Positions 1 to 7,159 of a stretch of DNA of 8,806 bases are shown piece by piece (position 1 is the stretch's first letter; the number at the start of each line of letters is the position of its first letter). The stretch spans positions 1-8,806 of the forward strand of contig CAMFFI010000038.1 of assembly GCA_945949625.1 (NCBI GenBank), read 5' to 3'. The translations under genes were made by a program, and so were the position numbers. The DNA is from an uncultured bacterium (GTDB lineage: Bacteria; Bacillota; Clostridia; Oscillospirales; Acutalibacteraceae). The notes under the pieces are model-generated. The model was not told the origin of the DNA. It saw only the letters and a program-made list of their open reading frames with translations, and ran no database searches.

Positions 1-931
1 GTATATTTATAACGGCATTTTGCCTTTCTTTTGAACTTTTTTTGTAATGAGTACCCTTTACTGCGTTTACAGGTATTAAATTCACATGACAAGGCAAAAC
101 AGAAAGCAGATGTGCAAGCTCCTTTGCATTATCATCTGAATCATTTACGTTTTCAATCATAGCATATTCAAAGGAAACACGCCGTTTTGTTGTATTGAAG
201 TAATACACACAAGCTTTCAAAAGCTCGCTTATGGAATACTTATGGTTTACGGGCATTGTTTTTGAACGTATTTCATCATTGGGCGCATGCAGTGAAACAG
301 AAAGAGTAACAGGCATCTGCAAATCTGCAAGCTCGTAAATTTTTGGCACAATACCGCAGGTGGAAAGAGTAATATGCCTTAAACCTATATTAAGGCTGTT
401 TTCACTGCTGACAATTTTTAAAAACTTAACTACATTATCAAAATTATCAAGAGGTTCTCCCATACCCATAAGCACTACGTTTGAAATCCTGATGTTCAAA
501 TCACGCTGTGCGGCTTCAATCTGGTTTAAAATTTCAGAGGGAGTAAGACTTCTTGCAAAGCCGCTTTTTCCCGTAGCACAGAAGGTACAGCCCATTTTAC
601 AGCCTACCTGAGTGGAAACACAAATTGAATAGCCGTGTATGTATTTCATTACAACAGATTCCACGCACTGTCCGTCATTGAACCTGAAAAGGTACTTCAC
701 CGTATCATCATACATTGAAATGAGTTTTTTTTCAATATTTGCAACAGAAATGTAACTACTTGTTTCTAAAAATCCCCTCAGTTCCTTGGGAATATTTTTC
801 ATTTCATCAAAGGAAGTTACTCCTTTTTTCAGCCATAAAGCCACCTGCTTAGCTCTGAATTTAGGAAAGCCTCCCTGTGTTATTAAATTTTCCAGTTCTT
901 CGTAATATAGAGATTTTATATCTGTAAGCAA
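1..931 (-). CDS. rlmN: RlmN, dual-specificity 23S rRNA/tRNA adenine-C2 methyltransferase (radical SAM), 3' end off the left edge
   Basis: RlmN methylates C2 of A2503 in 23S rRNA and of A37 in some tRNAs, using a 4Fe-4S radical-SAM mechanism in the cytoplasm. The visible 310 residues begin MLTDIKSL and hold the N-terminal RNA-binding part (about 1-90, with FRAKQV at 25-30) and then the radical-SAM core. Cluster cysteines C111, C115 and C118 form CX3CX2C; C104 matches the methyl-carrying cysteine (E. coli C118); GMGEP lies at 156-160. The second catalytic cysteine (E. coli C355) would fall beyond residue 310, outside the window. The start is a TTG two codons after the rsmB stop. It gives the usual family N-terminus; the first internal ATG (codon 44) would remove it. 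No good ribosome binding site precedes it, so coupling to rsmB is likely. In Firmicutes the next genes are usually a PP2C phosphatase and a PASTA kinase. Confidence 0.96.
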   Translation of the reverse strand, partial: MLTDIKSLYYEELENLITQGGFPKFRAKQVALWLKKGVTSFDEMKNIPKELRGFLETSSYISVANIEKKLISMYDDTVKYLFRFNDGQCVESVVMKYIHGYSICVSTQVGCKMGCTFCATGKSGFARSLTPSEILNQIEAAQRDLNIRISNVVLMGMGEPLDNFDNVVKFLKIVSSENSLNIGLRHITLSTCGIVPKIYELADLQMPVTLSVSLHAPNDEIRSKTMPVNHKYSISELLKACVYYFNTTKRRVSFEYAMIENVNDSDDNAKELAHLLSVLPCHVNLIPVNAVKGTHYKKSSKERQNAVINI

Positions 932-937
932 AGGTCA
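929..937 (-). other. rsmB stop / rlmN start junction (TGA CCT TTG, same frame)
   Basis: Reading the minus strand, the rsmB stop TGA (937-935) is followed by one codon, CCT, and then the TTG start of rlmN (931-929). Both genes use the same reading frame. The bases just before it, AGAAAGCGTGG, contain no clear Shine-Dalgarno sequence. This arrangement fits re-initiation of the terminating ribosome. Because the base after TGA is C, generally a weak termination context, low-level read-through into a fused protein is conceivable but not shown. Confidence 0.7.
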
Positions 938-2269
938 ACCACGCTTTCTGAAAACTGAAATAAAAAATCCGTCTGTGCCGTTTATGTGAGGAAATAAGGT
1001 AAGCTGATTTTCGCTTTCATTAATTCCTCTTTTCAAGCCTTCGGGAAGCTTTAAGGGATAAGGCTCAAAATCCCTATGCTCCTGCAAAAATCTGTCTGCA
1101 ACTTCACTGTTTTCTTTTGGATTAAGAGTACAGGTAGAATAAACAAGCAGTCCGTTGCAGGCAACATATCGGGAATTATTGTTTAAAATTTCATACTGAA
1201 TATCAGGCAGAGAGCTTGTCAAAATATCCTTTTTGTAGCGAATTTCCGGTTTTCTTCTTATAATTCCCAAGCCGCTGCAGGGAACGTCGCACAAAACTCT
1301 GTCAGCCAACGGAAGATTTGCTTTATCGGTCTGTGCGTTGCGGATTTTAGCATTAATAATGTTTACGCCCAGTCTTTTTGCAGAGGATTGAATAAGCTTT
1401 ACCTTATGCTCATACATATCAAAGGCAAAAACCTTTCCCCTGTTTTCCATATTTATTCCTAAACCAATTGCTTTTCCGCCGGGAGCAGAGCAAGCGTCAA
1501 TCACTATATGGTGAGGCTTTGCGTCAGCAAGATAAACGCAAAGCTGAGAGGATAAATCCTGAATATAAAACAGTCCCTGCTTAAAAGAGCCAAGCCTTTC
1601 AATTGAGCCTGTATTTTCAAGCACAAGTGCGTCCTTTAAAAAGCCGGCTTTTTCTGCCTTAACATTATCCTTTGCAAGAATTTCAATTAATTCATCGATT
1701 GTTGTTTTAAGGGTGTTTACCCTTGCATAAAGCGGAGGACGCTTGAAAAGACTTTCCAGCACTCCTGTGGTGTTTTCTTCTCCGTAGGAATCAAGCCACA
1801 TTGAAACAATATCCGCAGGACAGGAATATTTTACCGATAAATAATTGATTTTATCCTTTTCATCGGGAATTTTATAATCCTTATCCGCCCTTAAAAAACT
1901 TCTCAGAACACCGTTTATAAAGCCTGCCGACTGCATAAGCTTTTGCTTTTTTGCAAGAATTACGCTTTCGTTTACTGCCGCAGAATCAGGCACCTTGTCC
2001 ATAAAAAGAAGCTGATAAAGCCCCATTCTTAAAATAACGAGAGTCTTTTTTTCAATTTTCCTTAAAGGAATTTTTGAATACTGCTTTATTATGCAGTCAA
2101 GTGTTATCTGCCTTTCAAGCACACCGTAAACAATTGCAGAAACAAAAGCCGAGTCAAGCCTTGAAAGGTTATTCTGCTTTATTGTATTCTGAAGAAGAAG
2201 GGACGAGTATGCATCGTCCTTTTCTATTTTCAAAAGAATGTTAAAGGCTGTATTTCTTGGATTTGGCAT
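935..2269 (-). CDS. rsmB: RsmB, 16S rRNA (cytosine-C5) methyltransferase
   Basis: RsmB (Sun/Fmu) places m5C at position 967 (E. coli numbering) of 16S rRNA using S-adenosylmethionine. The 444-residue protein has the family's full length and two-part layout: a NusB-like RNA-binding domain at about 1-130 (start PNPRNTAFNIL) and a Rossmann methyltransferase domain from about 230. The SAM-binding motif DACSAPGGK is at 258-266. The motif IV cysteine is C331 in DVPCSG, and the nucleophile is C380 in STCT; both cysteines needed by RNA m5C methyltransferases are intact. The ATG start is preceded by GGAGA (2275-2279) at 5 bases. Only 2 bases separate it from the stop of the zinc peptidase gene, so the two are surely co-transcribed. 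It ends in TGA and is followed in the same frame by rlmN. Confidence 0.97.
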   Translation of the reverse strand: MPNPRNTAFNILLKIEKDDAYSSLLLQNTIKQNNLSRLDSAFVSAIVYGVLERQITLDCIIKQYSKIPLRKIEKKTLVILRMGLYQLLFMDKVPDSAAVNESVILAKKQKLMQSAGFINGVLRSFLRADKDYKIPDEKDKINYLSVKYSCPADIVSMWLDSYGEENTTGVLESLFKRPPLYARVNTLKTTIDELIEILAKDNVKAEKAGFLKDALVLENTGSIERLGSFKQGLFYIQDLSSQLCVYLADAKPHHIVIDACSAPGGKAIGLGINMENRGKVFAFDMYEHKVKLIQSSAKRLGVNIINAKIRNAQTDKANLPLADRVLCDVPCSGLGIIRRKPEIRYKKDILTSSLPDIQYEILNNNSRYVACNGLLVYSTCTLNPKENSEVADRFLQEHRDFEPYPLKLPEGLKRGINESENQLTLFPHINGTDGFFISVFRKRG

Positions 2270-2271
2270 AA

Positions 2272-2982
2272 TTATCTCCGTCTGTTATTTGCTATCATTA
2301 TAAGACGTAAAAGCTGTAAAATTGCTGTAAGCGCCGATGCAACATAGGTCATTGCAGCCGCCTGCAAAACAGATTTAGCTCCTGAATACTCCTGCTGTGA
2401 CAGCAGGTTTGTTTCTCTGATACATTTTAACGCTCTTGAAGACGCATTAAATTCAACAGGCAGAGTTGCCAAGGTAAACAAAACCGACGCTGCAAAAAAG
2501 ATTACGCCTACATCAATCATTACGTTGCCGAATCTCGGAAGAAAAATACCTATCATAATAAAAATCCAGCTAAGCTGTGAGCCGATTTTGGCAACAGGCA
2601 AAATAGCTGTTCTTATTCTGTTCGGCAGATAATTTTCCGCATGCTGTACCGCATGACCTGCCTCGTGTGCTGCAATTCCCACAGCGGCTACCGTTGCACT
2701 GTCATACACGCCGTCGGACAAACGGATAACATTAGTTCTCGGGTCGTAGTGGTCGGTCATTCTTCCGCTGACGCGCTCAATTCTTACATTTGTTACGCCG
2801 TTACTTGTAAGAACGTAGTATGCAGCCTGAGCACCTGTCATATTTCTACTGTTGGGAATTTTTGAGTATTTTGAATAGGCAGAATTTACTCTTATCTGAC
2901 AAATAAGAGAAATTATAACGCAGGGTATCATAAAAATTATATATGACCAGTCATAATAATATAAATAGCTGAAATATCCCAC
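2272..2982 (-). CDS. yugP: YugP-like integral membrane zinc metallopeptidase
   Basis: The 236-residue protein carries the zinc peptidase signature HEAGH (H106, E107, H110), followed by VEFNAS (176-181), whose glutamate E177 is a plausible third ligand. Hydrophobic segments at about 13-31, 125-147, 153-174 and 207-230 indicate four membrane helices, with the zinc site just before helix 2. This matches the YugP family of Firmicutes, whose substrates are not known to me. The start is GTG, supported by AAGAGGTGA 4 bases upstream (2987-2995); the first internal ATG (codon 18) would cut into helix 1. The gene lies between fmt (20 bases away) and rsmB (2 bases away). Similar placement is remembered from other Clostridia, but a link to formylation or rRNA methylation is not evident; it may simply share the transcript. 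Confidence 0.9.
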   Translation of the reverse strand: MGYFSYLYYYDWSYIIFMIPCVIISLICQIRVNSAYSKYSKIPNSRNMTGAQAAYYVLTSNGVTNVRIERVSGRMTDHYDPRTNVIRLSDGVYDSATVAAVGIAAHEAGHAVQHAENYLPNRIRTAILPVAKIGSQLSWIFIMIGIFLPRFGNVMIDVGVIFFAASVLFTLATLPVEFNASSRALKCIRETNLLSQQEYSGAKSVLQAAAMTYVASALTAILQLLRLIMIANNRRR

Positions 2983-2986
2983 AATA

Positions 2987-2995
2987 TCACCTCTT
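2987..2995 (-). promoter_or_regulatory. Ribosome binding site deciding the GTG start of yugP
   Basis: AAGAGGTGA on the minus strand lies 4 bases before the GTG at 2982-2980. It fixes that GTG as the start in preference to a later ATG. Confidence 0.75.
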
Positions 2996-3002
2996 AATTA
3001 GT

Positions 3003-3920
3003 TTAATCGAATTTATCTCCAAGGCTTATTTTATTTCCTGTAAGATATGCTTTGCTGTCCATAATTTTTTTGCCTTCCGGCTGGAGAGTAATAATTTCAA
3101 CGGAGTTTTCCTTGCAGGCAACAGTCAAAGGCTTTAAAGATATTACCTCGCCCGGATTTCCCTTTAATGAAGACAGCTTTGTTTTGTAAATTTTCAGCCT
3201 TTTTCCGTTAATTTGTGCAGTTGCAACAGGCCAAGGGTTCAAGCCTCTTACCTGATTGTGAACAGCCTGCGCAGTTTTGTTAAAATCAATGGGACACATT
3301 GATTTGTCAATCATCTTTGCATAGGAAGAAAGACTGTCGTTTTGCTTTTGCGGAACAATCTCTCCCTTTTCCAGACCTTCCAATGTATCAAGCAACAAAT
3401 CTGCTCCTGCAAGTGCAAGTCGGTCAAAAAGCTCGCCCGAGGTTTCATCCGGCAAAATCGGCGTTTTATAAACAAGCAGCATATCGCCTGTGTCAAGTCC
3501 CTCTGCCATTTGCATTGTGGTAACACCGGTTTCCGATTCTCCGTCAAGAACTGCACGCTGTATGGGAGCTGCGCCTCTGTATTTTGGGAGAAGAGAGCCG
3601 TGAATATTGACACAGCCGTATTTCGGATAATCTAAAATCTCCTTTGGAAGTATTTTTCCGTAGGCTGCAACCACAATTACATCGGGATTGCAGTCTTTTA
3701 TGATTTCAAGTGTTTTTCCGTCTTTGAGAGAATCCGGCTGATAAACCTTTATTCCGTGCTTTAATGCACAAGCCTTTACCTCAGGCGGAGTTAATACCAT
3801 TTTTCTGCCTCTGGGCTTGTCCGGCTGAGTAAATACAGCCGTAACATTATGTTCTGACGCAACAAGCTTTTCCAAGGCGGGAACAGCAAAATCAGGTGTT
3901 CCCATAAATATTATATTCAA
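3003..3920 (-). CDS. fmt: Fmt, methionyl-tRNA formyltransferase
   Basis: Fmt transfers a formyl group from 10-formyl-tetrahydrofolate to the amino group of initiator Met-tRNA, preparing it for translation initiation. The 305-residue protein has normal length. The formyltransferase fold covers about 1-205, with FMGTPDFAVP at 5-14, catalytic N105 and H107, SLLPKYRG at 109-116 (the signature loop) and catalytic D143, matching E. coli N106, H108 and D144. The C-terminal tRNA-binding domain (about 206-300) contains VRGLNPWP at 224-231. The start is TTG at 3920-3918, supported by GAGGG (3927-3931) 6 bases upstream; the alternative ATG at codon 6 would delete the first beta strand. It follows def after 33 bases, the classic def-fmt pair whose products remove and add the same formyl group. 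Confidence 0.98.
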   Translation of the reverse strand: MNIIFMGTPDFAVPALEKLVASEHNVTAVFTQPDKPRGRKMVLTPPEVKACALKHGIKVYQPDSLKDGKTLEIIKDCNPDVIVVAAYGKILPKEILDYPKYGCVNIHGSLLPKYRGAAPIQRAVLDGESETGVTTMQMAEGLDTGDMLLVYKTPILPDETSGELFDRLALAGADLLLDTLEGLEKGEIVPQKQNDSLSSYAKMIDKSMCPIDFNKTAQAVHNQVRGLNPWPVATAQINGKRLKIYKTKLSSLKGNPGEVISLKPLTVACKENSVEIITLQPEGKKIMDSKAYLTGNKISLGDKFD

Positions 3921-3926
3921 GTTAAT

Positions 3927-3931
3927 CCCTC
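3927..3931 (-). promoter_or_regulatory. Ribosome binding site deciding the TTG start of fmt
   Basis: GAGGG on the minus strand stands 6 bases before the TTG at 3920-3918. The in-frame ATG at codon 6 would be 21 bases away, too far, so TTG is the supported start. Confidence 0.75.
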
Positions 3932-3953
3932 TTTATGGCATTTTATTTTTATT

Positions 3954-4427
3954 TCATTCTGCGTCTTCAATCTCCGCAGGATTTACCATTCTTATGGCAA
4001 TTTGCTTGTATAAAATTCCCTCAAGATGGTCAAGCTCATGGCAAAAAGCCTTCGCAAGAAGTCCCTCGCCGCTTACAGTAAACTCTTTTCCGTTTCTGTC
4101 CTGTGCCTTAACGGTTACATACATTGGACGTCTTGTTATTCCCCATTCACCGGGACAGGAAAGGCAACCCTCAAGTCCCTCCTGTTCTCCCGACTGCTCA
4201 GTTATAACAGGATTGACAAGCTCAATAGGACCTTCGCCCACATCAACAACTACGATTCTTCTTAATATACCTACCTGAGGTGCCGCAAGTCCTACTCCCT
4301 CTGCAAGAGCAAGAGTTTCTTTCATATCGTCAAGTATCATAGCAAGACGGTCGTCAAATTTTACAACCTCTCTGCATTTTTTATTAAGGACGGGATCGCC
4401 CTCTTTTACAATTTGTCTGATTGCCAT
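3954..4427 (-). CDS. def: Def, peptide deformylase
   Basis: Def removes the N-formyl group from the first methionine of new polypeptides as they leave the ribosome. All three family motifs are present in 157 residues: GVGLAAPQ (44-51), EGCLSCPG (86-93) and HELDHLEG (130-137). The metal ligands are C88, H130 and H134, and the catalytic acid/base is E131. The residue after the motif 2 serine is Cys91, where other deformylases usually have a larger hydrophobic residue. The short tail ending in EIEDAE suggests a type 1-like bacterial enzyme. The ATG start has a perfect AGGAGGT (4433-4439) 5 bases upstream, the strongest ribosome binding site in the window, which fits a protein needed in quantity. 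The gap to priA is 20 bases, and fmt follows. Confidence 0.98.
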   Translation of the reverse strand: MAIRQIVKEGDPVLNKKCREVVKFDDRLAMILDDMKETLALAEGVGLAAPQVGILRRIVVVDVGEGPIELVNPVITEQSGEQEGLEGCLSCPGEWGITRRPMYVTVKAQDRNGKEFTVSGEGLLAKAFCHELDHLEGILYKQIAIRMVNPAEIEDAE

Positions 4428-4432
4428 AATAT

Positions 4433-4439
4433 ACCTCCT
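4433..4439 (-). promoter_or_regulatory. Consensus Shine-Dalgarno of def
   Basis: AGGAGGT on the minus strand, 5 bases before the def ATG, is a full match to the anti-Shine-Dalgarno sequence. It is much stronger than the site of the preceding gene priA, which should allow def to be translated more than priA from a shared transcript. Confidence 0.85.
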
Positions 4440-4447
4440 AACTTATT

Positions 4448-6886
4448 TCAAAAAGATAATGTATTCATATCTGCATAAATGGTTACGTCCTTGAATTCTT
4501 TGTTTTTATCAAACTCTGTCAGGACTGTGCTCAGCATACTGCGAAAGCGTCCGTTATTTCTGCATTTTATTATAAGCTTATATCTGTACTTATTGCTAAC
4601 CTTTAAAACCGACGCAGGCGACGGACCTAAAATTCTGAGCGGAAGGTCGCTGTACTTTTCCTTTGCAAGCAAAATAAGGCTGTTGAGAAACTCTCGTGAG
4701 GCTTTTAATGCTTTTGCCTGATTAATTCCCACAAAGCCTATCATACAAATATCTGCAAAGGGCGGATAAAGCATAGCTTTTCTTATGGCGATTTCACCCT
4801 GATAGAATTTTTCATAATCCTGCTGTGCCGCCATTGTAATTATATTATTTTCGGGAGTATATGTCTGAATTACCGCCATACCCTTATCCTTACCTCTGCC
4901 GCTTCTGCCCACTACCTGAGTTAAAAGCGAAAAGGTGCGTTCATAGCTGCGGTAGTCCTCTGCATAAAGCATACGGTCGGCATTTAAAACTCCGACTAAG
5001 GTAACATTGGGAAAATTCAACCCCTTTGCTACCATTTGCGTTCCTATTAAAATATCGTAATCTCCTTTTGCAAAAGCCGAAAGCTTTCTTTCGTGAGAAA
5101 ACTTTTTCATAGTTGCGTCTGTATCGAGCCGCAGTATTCTTGCATTGGGAAACAGATTTTCAAGCTGCTGTTCAGCCATTTGAGTGCCTGCACCCGACAT
5201 TCTGAGCCCTTTACCGTGGCAGGTTGGACATTCGTCGGTATAAGGGATTGAATATCCGCAGTAATGGCACATCAGGCGGTTGTTTGCGCTGTGGTATGTC
5301 ATTGTTATGGAACAGTTGGGACAGGTGACGGATTCCTGACAATGAGGGCAGGAAACATACACGTTATGACCTCTCCTGTTAAGCAATAAAATTGACTGCT
5401 TATGATGTTCTGTATTATAGTTAAGATTTTCAAGCAAAACCGATGAAAATTCCGTATGATTGCCTTGTTCAGCCTCTAAATTCATATCGGCAATTACCAC
5501 ATCAGGCAAAACTGCGCCGCCGTAACGGTTTTTTAAAACCGACAGACTGTATCTGCCCTGTTCTGCATTATAATAGCTTTCAATACTTGGAGTTGCAGAG
5601 CTTAGCAAAAGCAAAGCGTTGTGCTTTGATACACGAAATTTTGCAACCTCTCTTGCGTGATACCTTGGTGATGACTCGGATTTATAGGTGCTTTCCTGCT
5701 CCTCATCCATAATAATCAAACCGATTTTTTCAAAAGGTGCAAATACGGCGCTCCTTGTTCCAATGGCAATTTGAGCGTCGCCGTTTTTTACCCGTTTATA
5801 TTCGTCAAGGCGTTCGCCAAATGAAAGTCCGCTGTGAAAAACAGCAACCTTTTTGCCGAAACGGCTTGAAAAAATATTTATAAACTGAGGTGTAAGGGAA
5901 ATTTCGGGAACCATAACTATTATGCCCTTATTCTGCTGTAAAACCTTTTCGATAAGCTTAAGAAAAACAGAGGTTTTACCCGAGCCTGTAATCCCGTAAA
6001 GCAACGAAACGGAGGGTTTACCCTCCATTAATCTGCTGTATATTTCTTCAAAAGCATTATTTTGCTCCTCTGTAAGAACAATTGGCTCAACGGTTTCGGC
6101 AACTTCTGCCTTTGGAGTACGGAAAACCTCTTCCTCGTAATAATACACAAGTCCTTTTTTTACAAGTCCGTCAACAACCGACTGTGTAACTCCTGTGTAA
6201 TAGCAGATTTCCTTAACTGAGGCTCTCCCTGCTGTTTCAAGGACTTCAAAAACCTCTTGCTGCTTCGGAGTAAGCTTTAGGTTTGCAAAATCTGCCTCCT
6301 CATTAAGCGCCGCCATTTTTAAAGCCGCGTCGCCTGTTTTTCTGAAGGCTTCCTCGGTTCTTTTTACCAAGCCTTTACTCATCAGCTCCTCAAGCACTGT
6401 TTTATCGCAAAAGCCCAGAGCGTCCAGAATTTTCTCTTCCTCTTGAGGCTGTTTTAGTTTTAAAAGATAATCGTAAGCCTGCTGTTCGTAAAGACTTAAA
6501 GGAATTTCCTTTTCTGCTTTTACTGCAAAATACAGGTTTGTGATTTTGTAGTTAATTCCTGCCGGAAGCATTGCTTTTACCCCGTCGTAAAGGGTGCAGA
6601 AATAATGCTCCTTCATAAACTTTGCTGTGCTTATCATTTCTTCCGTTACAACGGGAGTTGCGTCCAGAAGTTTAGAGATTGGTTTTAAATTATCTTCTTC
6701 GCTTTCTCCCAGGTCTGTAACTATTCCCTGACGGCTTTTGCTGCCCCGTCCAAAGGGTACAAGCACACGGCAGCCGGGCTTTATCAGTCCGATTAACTCT
6801 TCCGGAATTTCATAATCAAAAATTCTGTCAAAGGAATATGCAGCTTTTTCCACTGCAACTCCTGCAACAGATTTTTTATTCTTCAT
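4448..6886 (-). CDS. priA: PriA, primosomal replication-restart helicase
   Basis: PriA recognises stalled or collapsed replication forks and reloads the replicative helicase; it is a 3'-to-5' SF2 helicase. The 812 residues show, in order: the 3'-DNA-binding domain (about 1-105, with FDY at 23-25 and VLVPFGRG at 41-48), a winged-helix region (about 200-255), Walker A GITGSGKT (298-305), motif Ia MVPEISLTPQ (325-334), motif II DEEQ (394-397), motif III SSATPS (429-434), eight zinc cysteines (C513, 516, 522, 525, 540, 543, 553, 556) and motif VI QVVGRSGRG (657-665). Motif II is DEEQ rather than the DEEH of E. coli and B. subtilis. The ATG overlaps the end of rpoZ by 11 bases; an in-frame TAG 12 bases upstream rules out an earlier start. 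The site before it is only purine-rich, so translation is probably coupled to rpoZ. coaBC, often located just upstream, is absent. Confidence 0.98.
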   Translation of the reverse strand: MKNKKSVAGVAVEKAAYSFDRIFDYEIPEELIGLIKPGCRVLVPFGRGSKSRQGIVTDLGESEEDNLKPISKLLDATPVVTEEMISTAKFMKEHYFCTLYDGVKAMLPAGINYKITNLYFAVKAEKEIPLSLYEQQAYDYLLKLKQPQEEEKILDALGFCDKTVLEELMSKGLVKRTEEAFRKTGDAALKMAALNEEADFANLKLTPKQQEVFEVLETAGRASVKEICYYTGVTQSVVDGLVKKGLVYYYEEEVFRTPKAEVAETVEPIVLTEEQNNAFEEIYSRLMEGKPSVSLLYGITGSGKTSVFLKLIEKVLQQNKGIIVMVPEISLTPQFINIFSSRFGKKVAVFHSGLSFGERLDEYKRVKNGDAQIAIGTRSAVFAPFEKIGLIIMDEEQESTYKSESSPRYHAREVAKFRVSKHNALLLLSSATPSIESYYNAEQGRYSLSVLKNRYGGAVLPDVVIADMNLEAEQGNHTEFSSVLLENLNYNTEHHKQSILLLNRRGHNVYVSCPHCQESVTCPNCSITMTYHSANNRLMCHYCGYSIPYTDECPTCHGKGLRMSGAGTQMAEQQLENLFPNARILRLDTDATMKKFSHERKLSAFAKGDYDILIGTQMVAKGLNFPNVTLVGVLNADRMLYAEDYRSYERTFSLLTQVVGRSGRGKDKGMAVIQTYTPENNIITMAAQQDYEKFYQGEIAIRKAMLYPPFADICMIGFVGINQAKALKASREFLNSLILLAKEKYSDLPLRILGPSPASVLKVSNKYRYKLIIKCRNNGRFRSMLSTVLTEFDKNKEFKDVTIYADMNTLSF

Positions 6887-7079
6887 CTTCGTCTTCTAAA
6901 ATATTAAACTTATGCTGTTTGAATTCTTCAATTGCAGTAAGAACAGGCTTTTCATCGGAAATTATGCCCTCTTCCTCCTGCTCCTGAGTAATTTCTCTTG
7001 CACGCTTTGCAACAGCAATTACCAAAGCGTAACGGCTGCTTTTACCACTGAACATATCATCAACATTAATTTTATGCAT
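6876..7079 (-). CDS. rpoZ: RpoZ, RNA polymerase omega subunit
   Basis: Omega is the small RNA polymerase subunit that clamps the C-terminal part of beta-prime and helps assembly. The 67-residue protein is of normal Firmicute length and carries the family signature SRYALVIAVAKRAREI at 15-30, followed by a conserved region with KPVLTAIEEF (44-53) and a very acidic tail (EDEDEE). AAGGAG (7088-7093) lies 8 bases before the ATG. Together with gmk it forms a widely conserved pair, here separated by an 80-base AT-rich gap that may hold a promoter. The GAA/GAC/GAT codons of the acidic tail also contain the priA start codon in another frame, so the tail sequence serves both genes. Confidence 0.95.
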   Translation of the reverse strand: MHKINVDDMFSGKSSRYALVIAVAKRAREITQEQEEEGIISDEKPVLTAIEEFKQHKFNILEDEDEE

Positions 7080-7111
7080 ATTAAGCTCTCCTTAAATTTT
7101 ATATATTTTTT

Positions 7112-7141
7112 ATTATGTTTATTACAAAATGTTTAAGACAA
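7112..7141 (-). promoter_or_regulatory. Possible sigma-A type promoter before rpoZ
   Basis: In the 80-base gap between gmk and rpoZ (7080-7159), the minus strand shows TTGTCT (7141-7136) and CATAAT (7117-7112) separated by 18 bases, in a stretch with only 14 G/C in 80. Transcription from here would start about 10-15 bases before the rpoZ ribosome binding site. In such AT-rich sequence similar matches arise by chance (a second one, TTGTAA-18-TATAAA, overlaps it), so this is a weak call. No terminator hairpin is visible in the gap. Confidence 0.25.
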
Positions 7142-7159
7142 TAAAAATCAAGCGTAATT

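Noticed and set aside
360..611. 83-residue plus-strand open frame opposite rlmN
   Set aside because: It lies antisense to the radical-SAM core of rlmN, has no ribosome binding site that I can see and no recognisable domain; a shadow of the real gene.
935..937. TGA of rsmB as a recoded (selenocysteine or tryptophan) codon joining it to rlmN
   Set aside because: RsmB has its normal length and C-terminus at this stop, rlmN has its normal N-terminus after it, and TGA ends other genes in the window.
3299..3635. Several open frames of 74-100 residues on both strands within fmt
   Set aside because: All lie inside the well-supported fmt gene in other frames, with low-complexity or unremarkable translations.
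3994..4278. Plus-strand open frames of 79 and 94 residues opposite def
   Set aside because: They overlap all three deformylase motifs on the other strand and show no protein family features.
5443..5712. 89-residue plus-strand open frame opposite priA
   Set aside because: Antisense shadow of the helicase motif II-III region; no ribosome binding site or domain.
7080..7159. Rho-independent terminator after gmk
   Set aside because: No GC-rich inverted repeat is visible in the gap; the A and T runs are part of the general AT richness.
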